A program made the translations under genes and the position numbers. A model generated the notes under the pieces. That model had not been told where the DNA came from. It worked only from the letters and a program-made list of their open reading frames with translations, and searched no databases. Below are positions 1 through 10,814 of a DNA stretch of 64,000 nt, piece after piece (position 1 is the stretch's first letter; the number at the start of each line of letters is the position of its first letter). The stretch is from Gnetum montanum. Lineage: Eukaryota > Streptophyta > Gnetopsida > Gnetales > Gnetaceae. The DNA is taken from positions 93,217-157,216 of the forward strand of contig MNCI01011353.1 of assembly GCA_015680685.1 (NCBI GenBank). The letters are read 5' to 3'.

Positions 1-690
1 CAGAGTGAGGTGTATGATATGATTTCTAACACTAGGTTACTCCTAGAAACAATGGAAAACAATCTTGATTAAACTAATAAGCAATAGAAAATAGAGTCTA
101 AGCTAGCCTAAGTGCGATGAGCATCTATCCTTAATCATCTGTATGCATCTTGAACCTCATGTACTACTTCTGGGATTACCAAGCACACATTAGTTGAGCA
201 CTCCTAAATACGCTATTGGGTTACCAAGTAGTTATACATCAATGTTCGTGATTAAGTTGTACTCATTCCACATTTAACAATAGGAATAGTAAATTCCAAT
301 AAAGAAATATTAACTAAGAAAATAATAAATAACAATAACAATTAAATAATTAAAAGACTAACTGAATGTTGTAATGATAGAGTAATCTCAATCTTTATTG
401 TCTATCATGTGCATGTCTAAGTACATCACACTCAAATAAAGGTTCTGTACAATTACAATCATCACACTACGAGCATGCACTGGGGAAAGAACTGAAATGA
501 ATTCAAAATTGACAAAAAGACTCTACACCTACACTTACTAACTCCCCCCTTCATGTGTGCCTGAATGTCGTATTTATAGGCTTACACGGGAACCACAATA
601 TCGTGTATTCGATATCGTTATCCAGGCTGCGATATTGCATACCCAACATCAATGATCTGATATTGAGGCTTGGCAAAACATGATTCATCA
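1..690 (-). repeat. 3' LTR of element A1 (family A), cut by window edge
   Basis: In minus-strand sense the LTR starts at 690 with TGATGAATCATG, right after a purine-rich tract, and runs down past base 1. A block of GATATC/CAATATCG-type repeats occupies about 598-690, followed by a TATA box (CCTATAAATACG on the minus strand, 571-580). The stretch around 380-450 is the reverse complement of the A2 LTR near 13,990-14,060, and bases 1-120 match A2 near 14,300-14,415. By comparison with the 877-bp A2 LTR, roughly 180 bp lie beyond the window. No 5' LTR of this element is present in the window. Confidence 0.85.
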
Positions 691-707
691 AACCCCCATG
701 ATTGAAT
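691..707 (-). other. Polypurine tract of A1
   Basis: On the minus strand a GGGGG-containing purine run (ATCATGGGGGTT) directly precedes the LTR start TGATGAATC. The equivalent site in A3 and B1 reads ATGGAGGTA before TGATRA. This is the plus-strand primer site of an LTR retrotransposon. Confidence 0.6.
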
Positions 708-877
708 AACAACTTGTCCTCGAGTTAGACAAAATAAGAACAAGTTTGATTGATTATACAATGGATAGGTATGGGATTATTTGTCTAACTAGGAATTACT
801 CATTCCGTAGTGTGGAATTGAACAAAACAAAATTGGGACACATACATGAAATTGTCAAAAGATAAAATTTATTGGAC

Positions 878-3599
878 TCATGTCGTTCCTAGTGGCGGTG
901 GTTCCTCCATGGGTCTCTTCCCCTTATCTTGTGCTCCAGGTTTTGGAAATTGATGTTTTTGCAGGAGTACTTGGAGCTTTTCTTCTTCGGTTAAGGGATC
1001 CTGTGTTGTTCATGCTAATGCTCGAATGTTTGATAAATTTGACACCTCCCATGGACACAATAGTTGCGGAAACATTTGGTTGGCCTTGACATACCAAGCT
1101 GCAAATAGTTGTCATTCCTCTTCATAGGCTCTCGCTTTGTCCTTGTATTCCTGGTAGTCCGTGAACCATTGAGTCAAATCCACTATGACATCCTTTTGTC
1201 CTTGGTAGCTAGCCTTGACCACCTCTAGTTTAGAATTTTCCACTTCTAAGTTCTACAGTGTCTTCTTGTGCTTAGTAAATTCTGTTTCATACTTTGTGTA
1301 GGTGGTTGCTACTTGCTTTTTCAATTTTGTTCTTGGACGTCCTACTATCAAGATGGCCAAGTTGGCATACCGTAGGTTTGCCAACTCCATGTACTCTATA
1401 AGGTCTTGTATCTGTAGGTCTTGGCTTTTTAGTTTAGCTTGGTGGACGAAGGCATAAGTATCCAGTATGGTCCACCAATTAGTGTTTTGAGCGTTGAGAG
1501 TGTTAATATGGGCTTTGGCCATATGGATTTCTTTTGCTATCACATGTTTATACAACCCCACCTAATCTCTAAAGTTCTCTTTGAGCTTCTCATGTTGCTT
1601 GGGCTCATTCTAACATGCACTTATTTTAATTGTCATCTTTTGATGGATCATGTGTACCTTCTCCATTGAGAGGGTTCTATTTTCTTTTGCCAAGTGATTC
1701 ATATCTTGGTTGACCCTTATTAATTATTTTTGCAATTGTTGAAAATTTTTTTGGAGAACATTCTTCTGTTTTTCCACTATAGTCAACCAGAGATTGTCAG
1801 CAACAAGCTATTTATTTTACTCTTGCAAGGCCTTGAGTGCTTTGACATGTGCATATGTTTAAGCTTGTGCCTTGGAAGAATCCCAATCGACCTTCTCTTT
1901 TTTCTCCACCACTCTTTTATTCCCTACTAGCAATTTATTCAGTTGCTCTATTTAGAAGGACTCTAGCTAGTCTGTAAGGATGAATTGGAATGGATCCCAT
2001 TGTGCAGCTTGCAGGGTGATGAGTGTTTCTTGGAGTCTTTTTAACTCCTCCTCTACATGCTCAGCCCTGACCTCTACCATGATCAGTTTCTCTTTTGTGG
2101 AGATGAGGTCTGACTGAGTTGTTGTGACATCTTGAGGGATGTTAAACAAGGACCTCATCACTTGTCTTATTTGCAGCAACCAATCTAGAACATCCTCATG
2201 CTCCGCAAGAATCATCGAGGGACTGGCCAAATTTTGAGCATCGCAAGTTCCTATGAAATCTGCTGGTGGCACAACAGGGACATTGAATGATTTTTTTATG
2301 TGGTTTATGATGACTTCTATAGCTTCCACTACATCTTGGTGCTACATGCCCACTATTGTCGCACCTTCACTAGTTTCTAATTGCACTTGAAAAGATGCAG
2401 CATTCTCAGAGATCTGTTATGACCAGTGTGATTCCCCTCCTATTGTTTGGATAGATACCTAACCCCATGCCCAATCACAACTTTTCCAATTGACTATTTC
2501 AGTGATGGCCTCATCACAACTTTTCCAATTGACTATTTCAGTGATGGCCTTGAGATGGCTCATCAACAGTTGATAGTCCTATGGCAGTGGTGGTGGTTGG
2601 TCTTACTAGCCTATAATTTGTATGTTGGGTTTTGCTTCTTATTCCTACTTAGGCTCCAATTTCTCACCAACACATTTCCTTGGGGTTGGTGGCTTTAGTA
2701 ATTCAGTGAATGAAGCATTTTGGGCTTTTCTAGGGATGTCATTGGTGTACCCTAGAATTCTAGCATGTTGGCATAGCTTTCTGATGAGATAGGGAAACGA
2801 CAATGCGAACTTCCCCATCTTACGTTCTTCAAATTAGCTCAAAATTTCTGTAAGATATAAATGGGGTAGGTTAGCATTAACCTTCCCCATCAAGATGGCA
2901 CTTCCTCTAGCCACATATGTGGAAATTATATTTAAACCTTTTGTTGGGAAAATGTGATATGTGCCAATTTTGAAGTAGATTCTCTCTTCAAGTGTTAGCT
3001 CTCCATATGCTTTGTCTTCCTTGCCATATGTCCTTTTCAACCATATCTTCCGCACATTAACATTGAAATGAGTGGACAAGTGAGCAACTTTTGGCCCTAT
3101 ATTTAGAAGATTTAGAACTTCCAAAATGGCTTTGGTAAAGAAATCAATAGAAACACCACCAATATCAATGGTGGTGCCTTCTTCTTTATTGGGCCAAAAT
3201 TTGTATGTCTCTCCCAAGTACCAATCACCACTTTTAAAGAGAATAGGCCATAGTGGGGACCCTTTAAGTTGGTCTTGGACTACTTTGGGAGCAAACTCAA
3301 TGAAAGGTCCAAAGTTGAGTTCCACAATCACAACTACTGACATGGACCTTTCATGAATTACTTGAACAAATTCCAGAAAGAACATGAGATGTTGTCCTTG
3401 TTCAAGTGCTTTGCCATGTCCTCTTTTGGCATGTCTCAATTGCATAGTAACAGGAGGTTCCTGGTGGATGCTGAATGATTGTGTCTCCTATTCTATACGT
3501 TCCTTGAGGGACTCTTGGCCTCTGCCTCTCCTTGGCTATTTGGATGCACCCTCAGAGGGTCCTCTTTGCTGTTCTCTTTTAGGGACCATCTGCAATCAC
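878..3599 (-). pseudogene. 3' ORF of A1 (Athila-type extra ORF downstream of pol)
   Basis: Reads from an ATG at 3,599 (MVPKREQQRGPSEGASK, then a stop) to a TGA at 878-880 after the tail GKRPMEEPPPLGTT. The longest open stretch (3,445-2,834, 203 codons) contains LGETYKFWPN, LTLEERIYFKIGTYHIFPTK and GSAILMGKVNANLPHLYL. One in-frame TAA follows, after which FEERKMGKFALSFPYLIRKL and YTNDIPRKAQNASF continue in the same frame. This half resembles the 'putative plant transposon protein' domain known from Athila 3' ORFs (family assignment by recall). The rest (about 2,330-900) is charged and coiled-coil-like, with RPRTKLKKQ and ANLRYANLAILIVG. The total length is not a multiple of three, so at least one frameshift is present besides several stops. 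Function is unknown; it has been called env-like in the Athila group, but I see no convincing signal peptide or membrane anchor here. Confidence 0.8.
2474..2551. repeat. Exact 39-bp tandem duplication in the A1 3' ORF
   Basis: The unit starting ATCACAACTTTTCCAATTG occurs at 2,474 and again at 2,513. The two copies are identical. The period of 39 is 13 codons, so the frame is kept. Perfect identity inside an otherwise decayed ORF implies a recent replication slip. Confidence 0.85.
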
Positions 3600-4094
3600 A
3601 TGGAACGATTATTAGTAAGGCTATTTACAAAATTTGATTTATACCTTACTCCTTGCTTTAATAGATTCATTTCTTTCTTAGTGTGATTTAGAGTTAGGTA
3701 TTTTCATAGAAATTCCCCTAAAAGTTTTGATATTGGGCCTCATTTTGATTAGGTGATTCCAAAAAATAATTTTCATGGTTTGGGTAAAGAGATAAAATTA
3801 ATTTGGCAACCGTTTCTAACAATTTTAAGCTCACTTACCCTTATGATATCCTTTAGGAAATGATGAATCTTGAAAAAACTACATGCAAATTAGAACATAC
3901 CCTTCCCCCACGACTAAGTGAAACACTTTGAATTCGAGTAGGCTTGAGTGAAATGAGAATCGGAGTGTTAATGAGAAAGCTATAGATGTTTGAATGGTAG
4001 GTGCACAAGCTTGACAATTCATGAAAGAAAATTTCAACAACTCCCCTTGCATGAATAGTGAAGAATGATGTTGATGTGCATGCAGGTCCATATA

Positions 4095-4170
4095 TATAGT
4101 ATTTATAGATGTGATATTGCATACCTGATAGCAGGGACCTGATATCATGTTGGAGCTGATATCACGACTG
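4095..4170 (-). promoter_or_regulatory. Internal promoter-like module of A1
   Basis: On the minus strand, GATATC-type motifs (GATATC at 4,141 and 4,158, GATATTGC at 4,113) are followed by CTATAAATACTATATATA (TATAAAT at 4,101-4,107). This is the same arrangement and motif type as in the A1 LTR (571-690). The 3' ORF ATG lies about 500 bp downstream. Confidence 0.6.
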
Positions 4171-5554
4171 TTTTGAAATAGGGTACTTGGAAAAATTGAT
4201 AAATTTTTAAATTTCCAAGGCCAAAAATGAGGGATTTAAGGTTGAGTTGAAAGATCTAGGGTAACGTTTAAAGAAAGATAAGGGCACCAAGAGTGTAATG
4301 AGGTGAAATTTAACAATGAAATTCATGAATAGGATGACGAAAAAGGACATGTAGTGGTTCACAAGAACATTTGAATTAGAAGGATGATAAAGGAAAGAAT
4401 AACATTAGCAATGCAGTATGTGGAGGGTATAAAATGATGTGATGATGATGTTCAATGAGGGCAAATTACAAAAGTTACGTAAGTGGGTCCTCCCCAAAGC
4501 AGGTTCCTACCTATCATGCCCTTATGTAACCACACCTAAAAATGTCTATAGGCACTAAAAGGGGTTAAATGTAATCCACACCAATTCCACAAAACACACA
4601 CATGTAGATACAACCATGATGAGATATGAGTTCAATGTTACACAAGACACGAGTCACAAATACATGAACAGTGAGATGAGGAAAATTGTAGAAGGGATTG
4701 CAGAGATGGAGACATAAGGTAATTGACCCACGGAACAATGAATCGTGAGTGTAGGGCATGATTAATGTGTCATTAGCATGTTGCTCCAAAATCATGACCA
4801 AGTCCATTCCTTCGATTAGTGACATTGCATTGTTTCATCCATTGATGAACAACTAGAAGAGCTCCATGACAACAAGTCATACAAACACTTGGCATTTTGT
4901 CCATGGGAGGAGTGATTTGGAATTTCTCAATGGCACATTTTTTTCTTGATCTTTTCTTTCTTTCTCCTTCTTCGTTTTAGCTACTTTGGCACTGTGTCCA
5001 TTCCAGCAGTGAACTGGAGAAGTTGCCAATCTTCAAGAATGGGTGCATTTCTTTCTATTGGAACCCCCAAAACCATATTGAGTTTCTTTATTGAGTGTCG
5101 TTATTACTCCTACTCCTAGTTTTCGTTAGATCTACAAGGATCTTAGTACAAACAGGCTGCATGTTAACACCTATAGATGTCACCAAAAAGAATCCACAAG
5201 TCCCCTTGATGTCACACCCTGGCCTTTCCCTCTTAGTCCATCATTTTTCCCCTTGGGCATAATAAGCAAAAAATTACTTTTAAGTTTTCATGATTACATG
5301 TATATCATCCTACTGAGAGTAGAACCTCTTATTAATAGAATGGTTGGGTGGATGTTGTTGGCGTACTATCGAAATAATTAGTCACTTGAGACTTGATAGC
5401 ATAGAACAACACCTCAACCAATGAGTCACATGAGTGTTTTATTCATAGATGAGATTACCCATAAAAAAGATAAAACAAAAAATTGAAAGATGAAAATCTA
5501 GAAAAACAAAAATTGTAAAATTGAAGAAAAGGAAAAACATTTATTAATTCTACA
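4171..5554 (-). other. Noncoding pol-to-3'ORF spacer of A1, truncated
   Basis: No gene is supported here. In sense order it holds an A-rich (sense U-rich) tract around 5,460-5,550, a block at about 5,170-5,400 that matches the spacers at 38,500-38,760 and 62,350-62,590, and the inverted-repeat block at 4,474-4,530. The conserved GACATGTTACCCATGCC motif seen in other copies is not recognisable. Homology ends at about 5,554, so pol, gag and the 5' LTR of A1 are missing. Confidence 0.6.
4474..4530 (-). other. Conserved inverted-repeat block, A1 copy
   Basis: Arms GTTACGTAAG (4,474-4,483) and CTTATGTAAC (4,521-4,530) pair at 9 of 10 positions; the exception is a likely CpG decay. The loop holds the conserved GTGGGTCCTCCCCAAAGCAGG core. 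It lies about 370 bp upstream of the internal TATA box. Confidence 0.6.
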
Positions 5555-5615
5555 TGTTAGAATGGGGGATATCCCCCATTTCTTATTTACAATGCAAAAT
5601 TTTGGAGTTCTAACA
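5555..5615. repeat. 61-bp TGTTAGAA...TTCTAACA segment with a 20-bp palindrome
   Basis: TGTTAGAA at 5,555-5,562 and TTCTAACA at 5,608-5,615 are perfect inverted termini. Inside is the perfect palindrome AATGGGGGATATCCCCCATT (5,561-5,580). The TGTTAGAA...CA ends resemble a copia-type LTR or a very short mobile element. No clear target-site duplication is seen. It sits exactly where homology to A1 stops. Confidence 0.4.
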
Positions 5616-7472
5616 CACAAGAAGAGTTCCAACACCTCAGTCTTGTAACAAAAGTTGTTTACTTCACAATATTCTATTCCATTAGATAAATTTACCTTTT
5701 TAGTTATATTTAAACAATATTATTTATTTTGGCCCTATAGAGTTCAGAATATTAAAAAAATAATTAGAAGTACACATTAGAGGAGATTCTAGGTAGTTTA
5801 ATCTATTTTGTATCAATGTCAAATTCTATCAACAAGAAGAATAGAAAAAAATAGATAATTGATATAAAGTAGTAGTATTTTATGTGATAAAAAATGTACT
5901 AGTAAAATAAGAAGAAAAAAAGGATGCTAGAAAAATAATGAATCTTGCTATTTTACATATTGTTGAATATTGGGGGTAAAAAGACCCAGATGCTTAACAA
6001 ATCAATGTAGAAATATGAATAGCTTAATATTACCAATATAGAAATAACACCTTAATATGATTTCATGCTATTCAATGAGATCAAATAATCATCCACTCAA
6101 AAAAATATGTATGAGGCATACTATTATACCCACATTTTCTACTCCTAATCAACAACCATAAGCTTGCATAGGCTATTACTTCATCCTCATCAAAGTTTAG
6201 CCTTTATTCCCTATAAAGGCCCAGATCTTAATTACTCCTATTCCAATCCCTTCTACATTGCCTTGACCTAAGAAGATCATTAGTCAATGTAAGCACATTG
6301 CAATTATTTGTTCAAATCTAGAAATTTCAACTAACTTCTTATTAGTAATAGCTAGGCCACCATCATTGCTAACCATTCATATGTCCTTAAAATTCAACAT
6401 TTCTACATCACTCTAGGTCCCATTGATGATATTAACTTGGTAGTGTTGGTCGGGTTTTGGTCACATATGTTCAACATCTAAAATCTCTCAAAATGGTAGA
6501 TGCAATGTAGAAGGGTTTTGGGCCAACTTTAGAATTAAAAAAAAAATTATGATTTTTTGAGGATTTTTCCATTACAACCTAGGGTTTCTTCTAGCTAAAT
6601 TTTCACAAAAAATTAGGTTTTTTAGCACTTGTATGTGCAATCCTGTTGATGAACCTAGGTTTGTTTTGGCCATTTTCACTACATCTATGGTAGAAAATAA
6701 TTTTTAGAAACTTCTTTAGATTTTTCCTAGCCATGGGAGCCTACATTGGTCAATTTGTAATTGGGATGTAGGGGTTGGGATTTTTTTTTCTAGCCTATGT
6801 TGGTAGCATTTGAGTGCTTGTGAATTTTTTTTTCCATTTTTCAATTTTAATTTAAGTAGAATTCATAGTTATGTTCATGAATTTTAATTAGCTTATAGTT
6901 TTGTTTCCCTTTTCAGAGTTGGAAATTTTTTATGTTTTATTAGTTTTAATGCTAATTCATGCTCTAATGGTATAGGATCTTGATAAATGAAAATGGTGGC
7001 TCTAACAACATTTCCTTCCTTCCTTTCATGGTTTTTTCTAAAATATTAGTCTTGATAATGTGTTATCATCTCTGGTGTTTTATAGTTGCTTAGCTGGTTG
7101 CTACATTTGTAGCTTGAGAGACTATGTATCGTCTCCTTGTATTTCATTGTGTAAGCATGATTACTGTCATGGGATGCCTAGTCATGTTGGACATTCATGA
7201 TGTTGCATTTTGACTAGTTTAACACTCCTTCTTAATCAAAAATTTTTAATTATTTTTTATATTTTTTTATGTTTTATACTTTTATGTAAAGAGTCTACAA
7301 GTTAAAACAATAGTAAAAGACAAGGTCAGAAAGTAAAACTCTATAATATAATGGAATAAAATGAAAACTATAAAACCTAGTGTAAACATCCAAGTAAAGA
7401 TTGTAAACAATGTTATTAAGTAAACAAGCCATGTGTAAATACAAGAAAGTAGATTCTATCCTATATTAGCAA
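5616..7472. other. AT-rich stretch, no gene seen
   Basis: I find no supportable ORF, RNA gene or LTR pair here. Between about 6,530 and 6,910 there are long T runs on the plus strand and phrases such as CCTAGGGTTTCTTC that resemble leader or intron DNA. It may include degraded LTR sequence of the neighbouring Tat-like element, but I cannot show it. Confidence 0.4.
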
Positions 7473-7632
7473 TTTTAGGCCCTGGTAAGCCATGTTATCA
7501 CTAGTTTTAGGTCTTGGCAGGCCATGATCATACCAATTTTAGGCCCTGGTAGGCCATGGGGTCACTAGTTTTAGGTCGTAACAAGCCATGGTATCACTAG
7601 TTTTGGGCCTTGGTAGGCCATTGTTAAGTTTT
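7473..7632. repeat. 32-bp tandem repeat, five units
   Basis: The phrase TTTTAGGCCCTGGTAAGCC and its variants start at 7,473, 7,505, 7,537, 7,569 and 7,601, an exact 32-bp period. Units alternate between ATCACTAGTTTTAGGTC and ATACCAATTTTAGGCCC versions. It lies just 3' (in minus sense) of the gag-protease remnant, a common place for tandem repeats in Tat-branch elements. Confidence 0.85.
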
Positions 7633-7639
7633 CTAACAA

Positions 7640-8430
7640 GCATGAGATAGCCTCAAAAGAGAATACAAGAATAAAGTAAAGAGTGAAACATGATATAAGG
7701 CTACAGAAGTGGACATATGGTTATTGACAAAGGAATGAATAAGATGTTTGTGATGGATTTGTCGCTTAAACTCTAATAGATCAAGAAATCCATTTTGCAT
7801 GATCTTGTGTTCATCATTCTTTTTCAATATGATAAGTGATGGGTGTTCTTGTTAGTTTTCCAATGTTATAAAGTTGGCAATGTTAGCATTATTGTTATCA
7901 TTGGACCCAGCTTGGATATCTAGAGTTTCATATGGAAACTTCACCTTCATTCCTCATTCAATGTTGATATTGTTCAAAAATGGTAGAAGCATGCTATCAT
8001 CATGGATTATAATTTCACCATTCTTATGGTGAATCTCTTGATGTATAGCAGATGAGACTAGTCAAAGCTTAGCTAATCATGGTCTTCCTATGATCAAGTT
8101 AAAAGCAAGTATCTCTTTAGCTACTAGGAAGTTGGTGGATGTTGAAAATTATTCTCTAGCCAAAAATTCCAAGGAGATAACACCTTATATGTCTATCCAT
8201 AACCCATTAAATGACTTAAGTGTGGAGGTATAAGTCTCCTAAATATTTCTACTGAGGGCTAGTTTCTCAATAATGGTAAATAGTATCATGTTGGTTGCTG
8301 CCTTGTCATCCACATGAACATGATGAATCTTATACTTTCCAACACATATGGTAATGAGGAGAGGAGTAGATAGTACTTGTTCTTTTAGTAGGTTAATTTT
8401 CACTTCTTTGTCATGAAATTTAAGCATAGG
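7640..8430 (-). pseudogene. Retroviral-type aspartic protease remnant (Ty3/gypsy)
   Basis: The minus-strand reading from 8,427 gives TPLLITICVGKYKIHHVHVD then DKAATNMILFTIIEKLALSR, which matches the gypsy protease core where D-[ST]-G-A is followed by a hydrophobic strand. Here the site reads VDDKAATNM, so the catalytic T/S-G is degraded. Downstream, FNLIIGRPWLAKL (about 8,105-8,060) is the second signature (NxILGRPWL), followed by a stop-containing linker to about 7,640. It follows the gag C-terminal part at 8,600-9,640 in the same orientation. RT is not found below 7,640. It is closer to Tat/Ogre-type protease than to the Athila-type protease in B1/B2. Confidence 0.65.
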
Positions 8431-8599
8431 TTGATGCTTGGTTTCTCTAAACTAAGTTTGCTAAATGACAAAGTGAATGGATTCTTTGCTAGCAAGCATA
8501 TCTTCACTTATAGGAATAGAGGTCAACATTTGAACTAGCACATCTCTATGAGTAGGAGAAGTCATGACTAGGTTGTTTCAATGGTGTGTTCTTTTATTT

Positions 8600-9640
8600 C
8601 AAGGATCATTTGGCTTGTTTGATTATTGTAATGAAATTCTTTTCCTTGGTGTATGATATTTTAGCCTTAGAAGCCCTAATTTTTTTTCATTCTTTCTAGA
8701 AGTTTCAGTTTCTATCTTAATGGGTATTGCTTGGGCTTCTTGCTCATACCTAGTTAATCTCTCTTAGTTGATTGGTTGATGTTGTTTGAGTAATGAAGTT
8801 CATAGGCAGGGCTACTCTTAATGTAGGTTTTGGTGGGTTAGCCTACTTAGTATGTGACTTGACGATAGATTGTTTTCATCACTGTTGTGATATTGATTTC
8901 TTATTAACTAATGAGCATTGACCATGGTTTGTTGCTGGTTTTCATATAGATGGTAGAGGAATCCAAATAATAAATGATTCCCTAGCTTTAGGTAGATTGA
9001 TAATGCTTTGTTTATGTTGTGAAGTTGTTGCCATTAAAGGTGGAACATGTATAACAAAAAGCTCTTTGGGGGTTAGAGGTGGTGGTACATGTATAAAAAA
9101 GGAAACTTTTGGCTTTATATCTTGGGATTGAGATGAAACCTTGATGAGAAATAGTTCTCTGGGAGAAATAGACTAGTGGGACATTGTGAACAGGGCTATG
9201 GTGTAAGAGTTACTGTTGGTGTTTGGAGAGTTAGGTTCATTTAGCACCAACTCTCCCTAATCAATCATCTTTTGTAGATCATCTTTCAATGCTAGGAAAA
9301 AATTAGTATTGTGACTAGCTACTTATTGATAATGGAAAAACCTCTCAAGCTTGAAGCATTTTTATAGTGTTGGATCATCTTTGGTTACTACCATTGGATG
9401 TCTAGCTATCTCACAAAGACAGTCATATCTCTTACAAGCATCCTCATTGAAACACCTTAAACAAACTTCTATGTTGTAATGTAAAGGCTTGTAGCCTAAA
9501 ATTTCATTGTAATTTGATGAAAATATAAAGGCAGATACAATTACCTTATTTTCCCCAAAGATCCTATATGGTAGTCTTGTATCAATAGTTTTAAGAAATT
9601 TATGAATGTAAAAATGATATTTGTAGTCCATAAGATACAA
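8600..9640 (-). pseudogene. Gag C-terminal remnant (Tat-like gypsy)
   Basis: The 92-codon open stretch 9,640-9,362 (MDYKYHFYIHKFLKTIDTRL through ACKRYDCLCEIARHPMVVTK) is followed by CFKLERFFHYQ and VASHNTNFFLALKDDLQKMI. This parallels the 'YCRFHR...H.T..C..LK..IE.LI..G.L' segment of Tat-branch gag, with its Cys/His knuckle eroded. A proline- and serine-rich stop-laden linker leads to the protease. The N-terminal gag half is absent; the sequence above 9,640 belongs to a plus-strand LTR. Confidence 0.5.
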
Positions 9641-9659
9641 ATCCCATGCATCTCATCTT

Positions 9660-10687
9660 ATGAACATAAAAAATTCCTTACAAGCCATAAGTATTGTGTA
9701 TTATAGCTTGTGGAAGAATAAAGAATGTCCCACAAGTTGCAAATTCTATGTATGCTAGCTTGTGAAAGCCAAAAAGGCTTCATAGGCTATGAAATTTGAC
9801 ATTTTTGTCTCATATGATGGGCACCTCAGCTACACATGATGGGAAACATATGAGATTAGTGTGTTGGACATGGGCTTTGGCTCCACAGGATGGATGATGC
9901 AGTCCCATATGATGAGCAATGTATGAGGTTAGCATGTGTGATTTGGACTTTAGCTCCACATGATGGATGATGTAGTTCCACATGATGGATAACATATGAG
10001 GTTAGTGTGTGGGAATTGGGCTTTCAGCCCACACACTACACTTTGACTAGGAAGCCATTCATAATGCTTAAAATTGTAACAAATGTAAGCGTCTTAGATT
10101 CAAAAACTATAAATGCTAGATCCAAGATCTCATTTAGGACTTTTGGAGGGTAATTTTCATAGAGATCACTTAGTAAAGATTTGGTAGCAGGTTCTAGCAA
10201 TGTTTTGACAACACCATAGAATGGTGATTTCTAAGGGTAGTAACAAGAGTAGGATTTGGCAAAGTTGCAGATCAAGTTGGGAGAAAAGTGCTGGTTCTAC
10301 ATAGGACACACTCTACCAACTGCACTAATTGCAATCAACACATTGATTTTCTTAGGCTTTCAAGCCTTTGATCTATACTCTCAAACCCTTCTATTCTTAT
10401 GTTGATATTCATTATTTAATATAAGATTTGTAGCTATTCCTATTTAGCCTTATTATTTTCTCATTTTATTTACCCTCAGTTCTAATGTATTAGTTTTATT
10501 TTACATGATTTTATTACGTTTTTACTTGTATTTCAACAAAATTAATAACAAACTTCCCATGTCCATGGGTAATTAACAAGATTTTTGAGGATGCTCTGGA
10601 TTCTTTTTGAGGCCCATGGGTCCACAAGTTAAACTATCTCACATAGGATCCTTTAATTTTCAAACACAAATTTTTTTTGTCATTACA
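9660..10687 (+). repeat. Probable Tat-like LTR (plus strand)
   Basis: A TATA box (TATAAAT, 10,108-10,114) follows a 73-bp tandem array. The transcribed part is T-rich and ends TTTTGTCATTACA at 10,687. A primer-site-like TGGCACTAGGAGGATCTC begins at 10,693, and gag sequence follows at about 11,300. The 5' boundary is uncertain; I place it near 9,660 because the minus-strand gag stops at 9,640. No second LTR was found. Confidence 0.5.
9798..10030. repeat. 73-bp tandem repeat in LTR U3
   Basis: Phrases TGGGCTTTGGCTCCACA, TGGACTTTAGCTCCACA and TGGGCTTTCAGCC start at 9,871, 9,944 and 10,017, exactly 73 bp apart. A more diverged unit precedes from about 9,798. Each unit has two CATATGATGG/CACATGATGG motifs and ends with TATGAGGTTAGTGTGT. 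The position just upstream of the TATA box suggests U3 enhancer-type repeats. Confidence 0.8.
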
Positions 10688-10692
10688 GTTTT

Positions 10693-10710
10693 TGGCACTA
10701 GGAGGATCTC
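10693..10710 (+). other. Possible primer binding site of the Tat-like element
   Basis: TGGCACTAGGAGGATCTC begins five bases after the putative LTR end CATTACA. The TGG start fits a tRNA 3' CCA, but I could not match the rest to a specific tRNA. Confidence 0.35.
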
Positions 10711-10814
10711 TACTAAAATCCATTGTGAACTTCCTTTTCTTGCATTGTTCTTCAACTTGTGAGCTCATCTAGTCAAATAAAAGTATATTTTGGATTTTCC
10801 TAAAACCCATTATA

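Noticed and set aside
924-1669. Plus-strand ORFs at 880-1,089 and 1,439-1,669
   Set aside because: They are shadows of the minus-strand 3' ORF, which has homologous readings in other copies.
7473-7632. CRISPR-like direct repeats
   Set aside because: The repeats are contiguous 32-bp units with no unique spacers, and the context is a plant retroelement.
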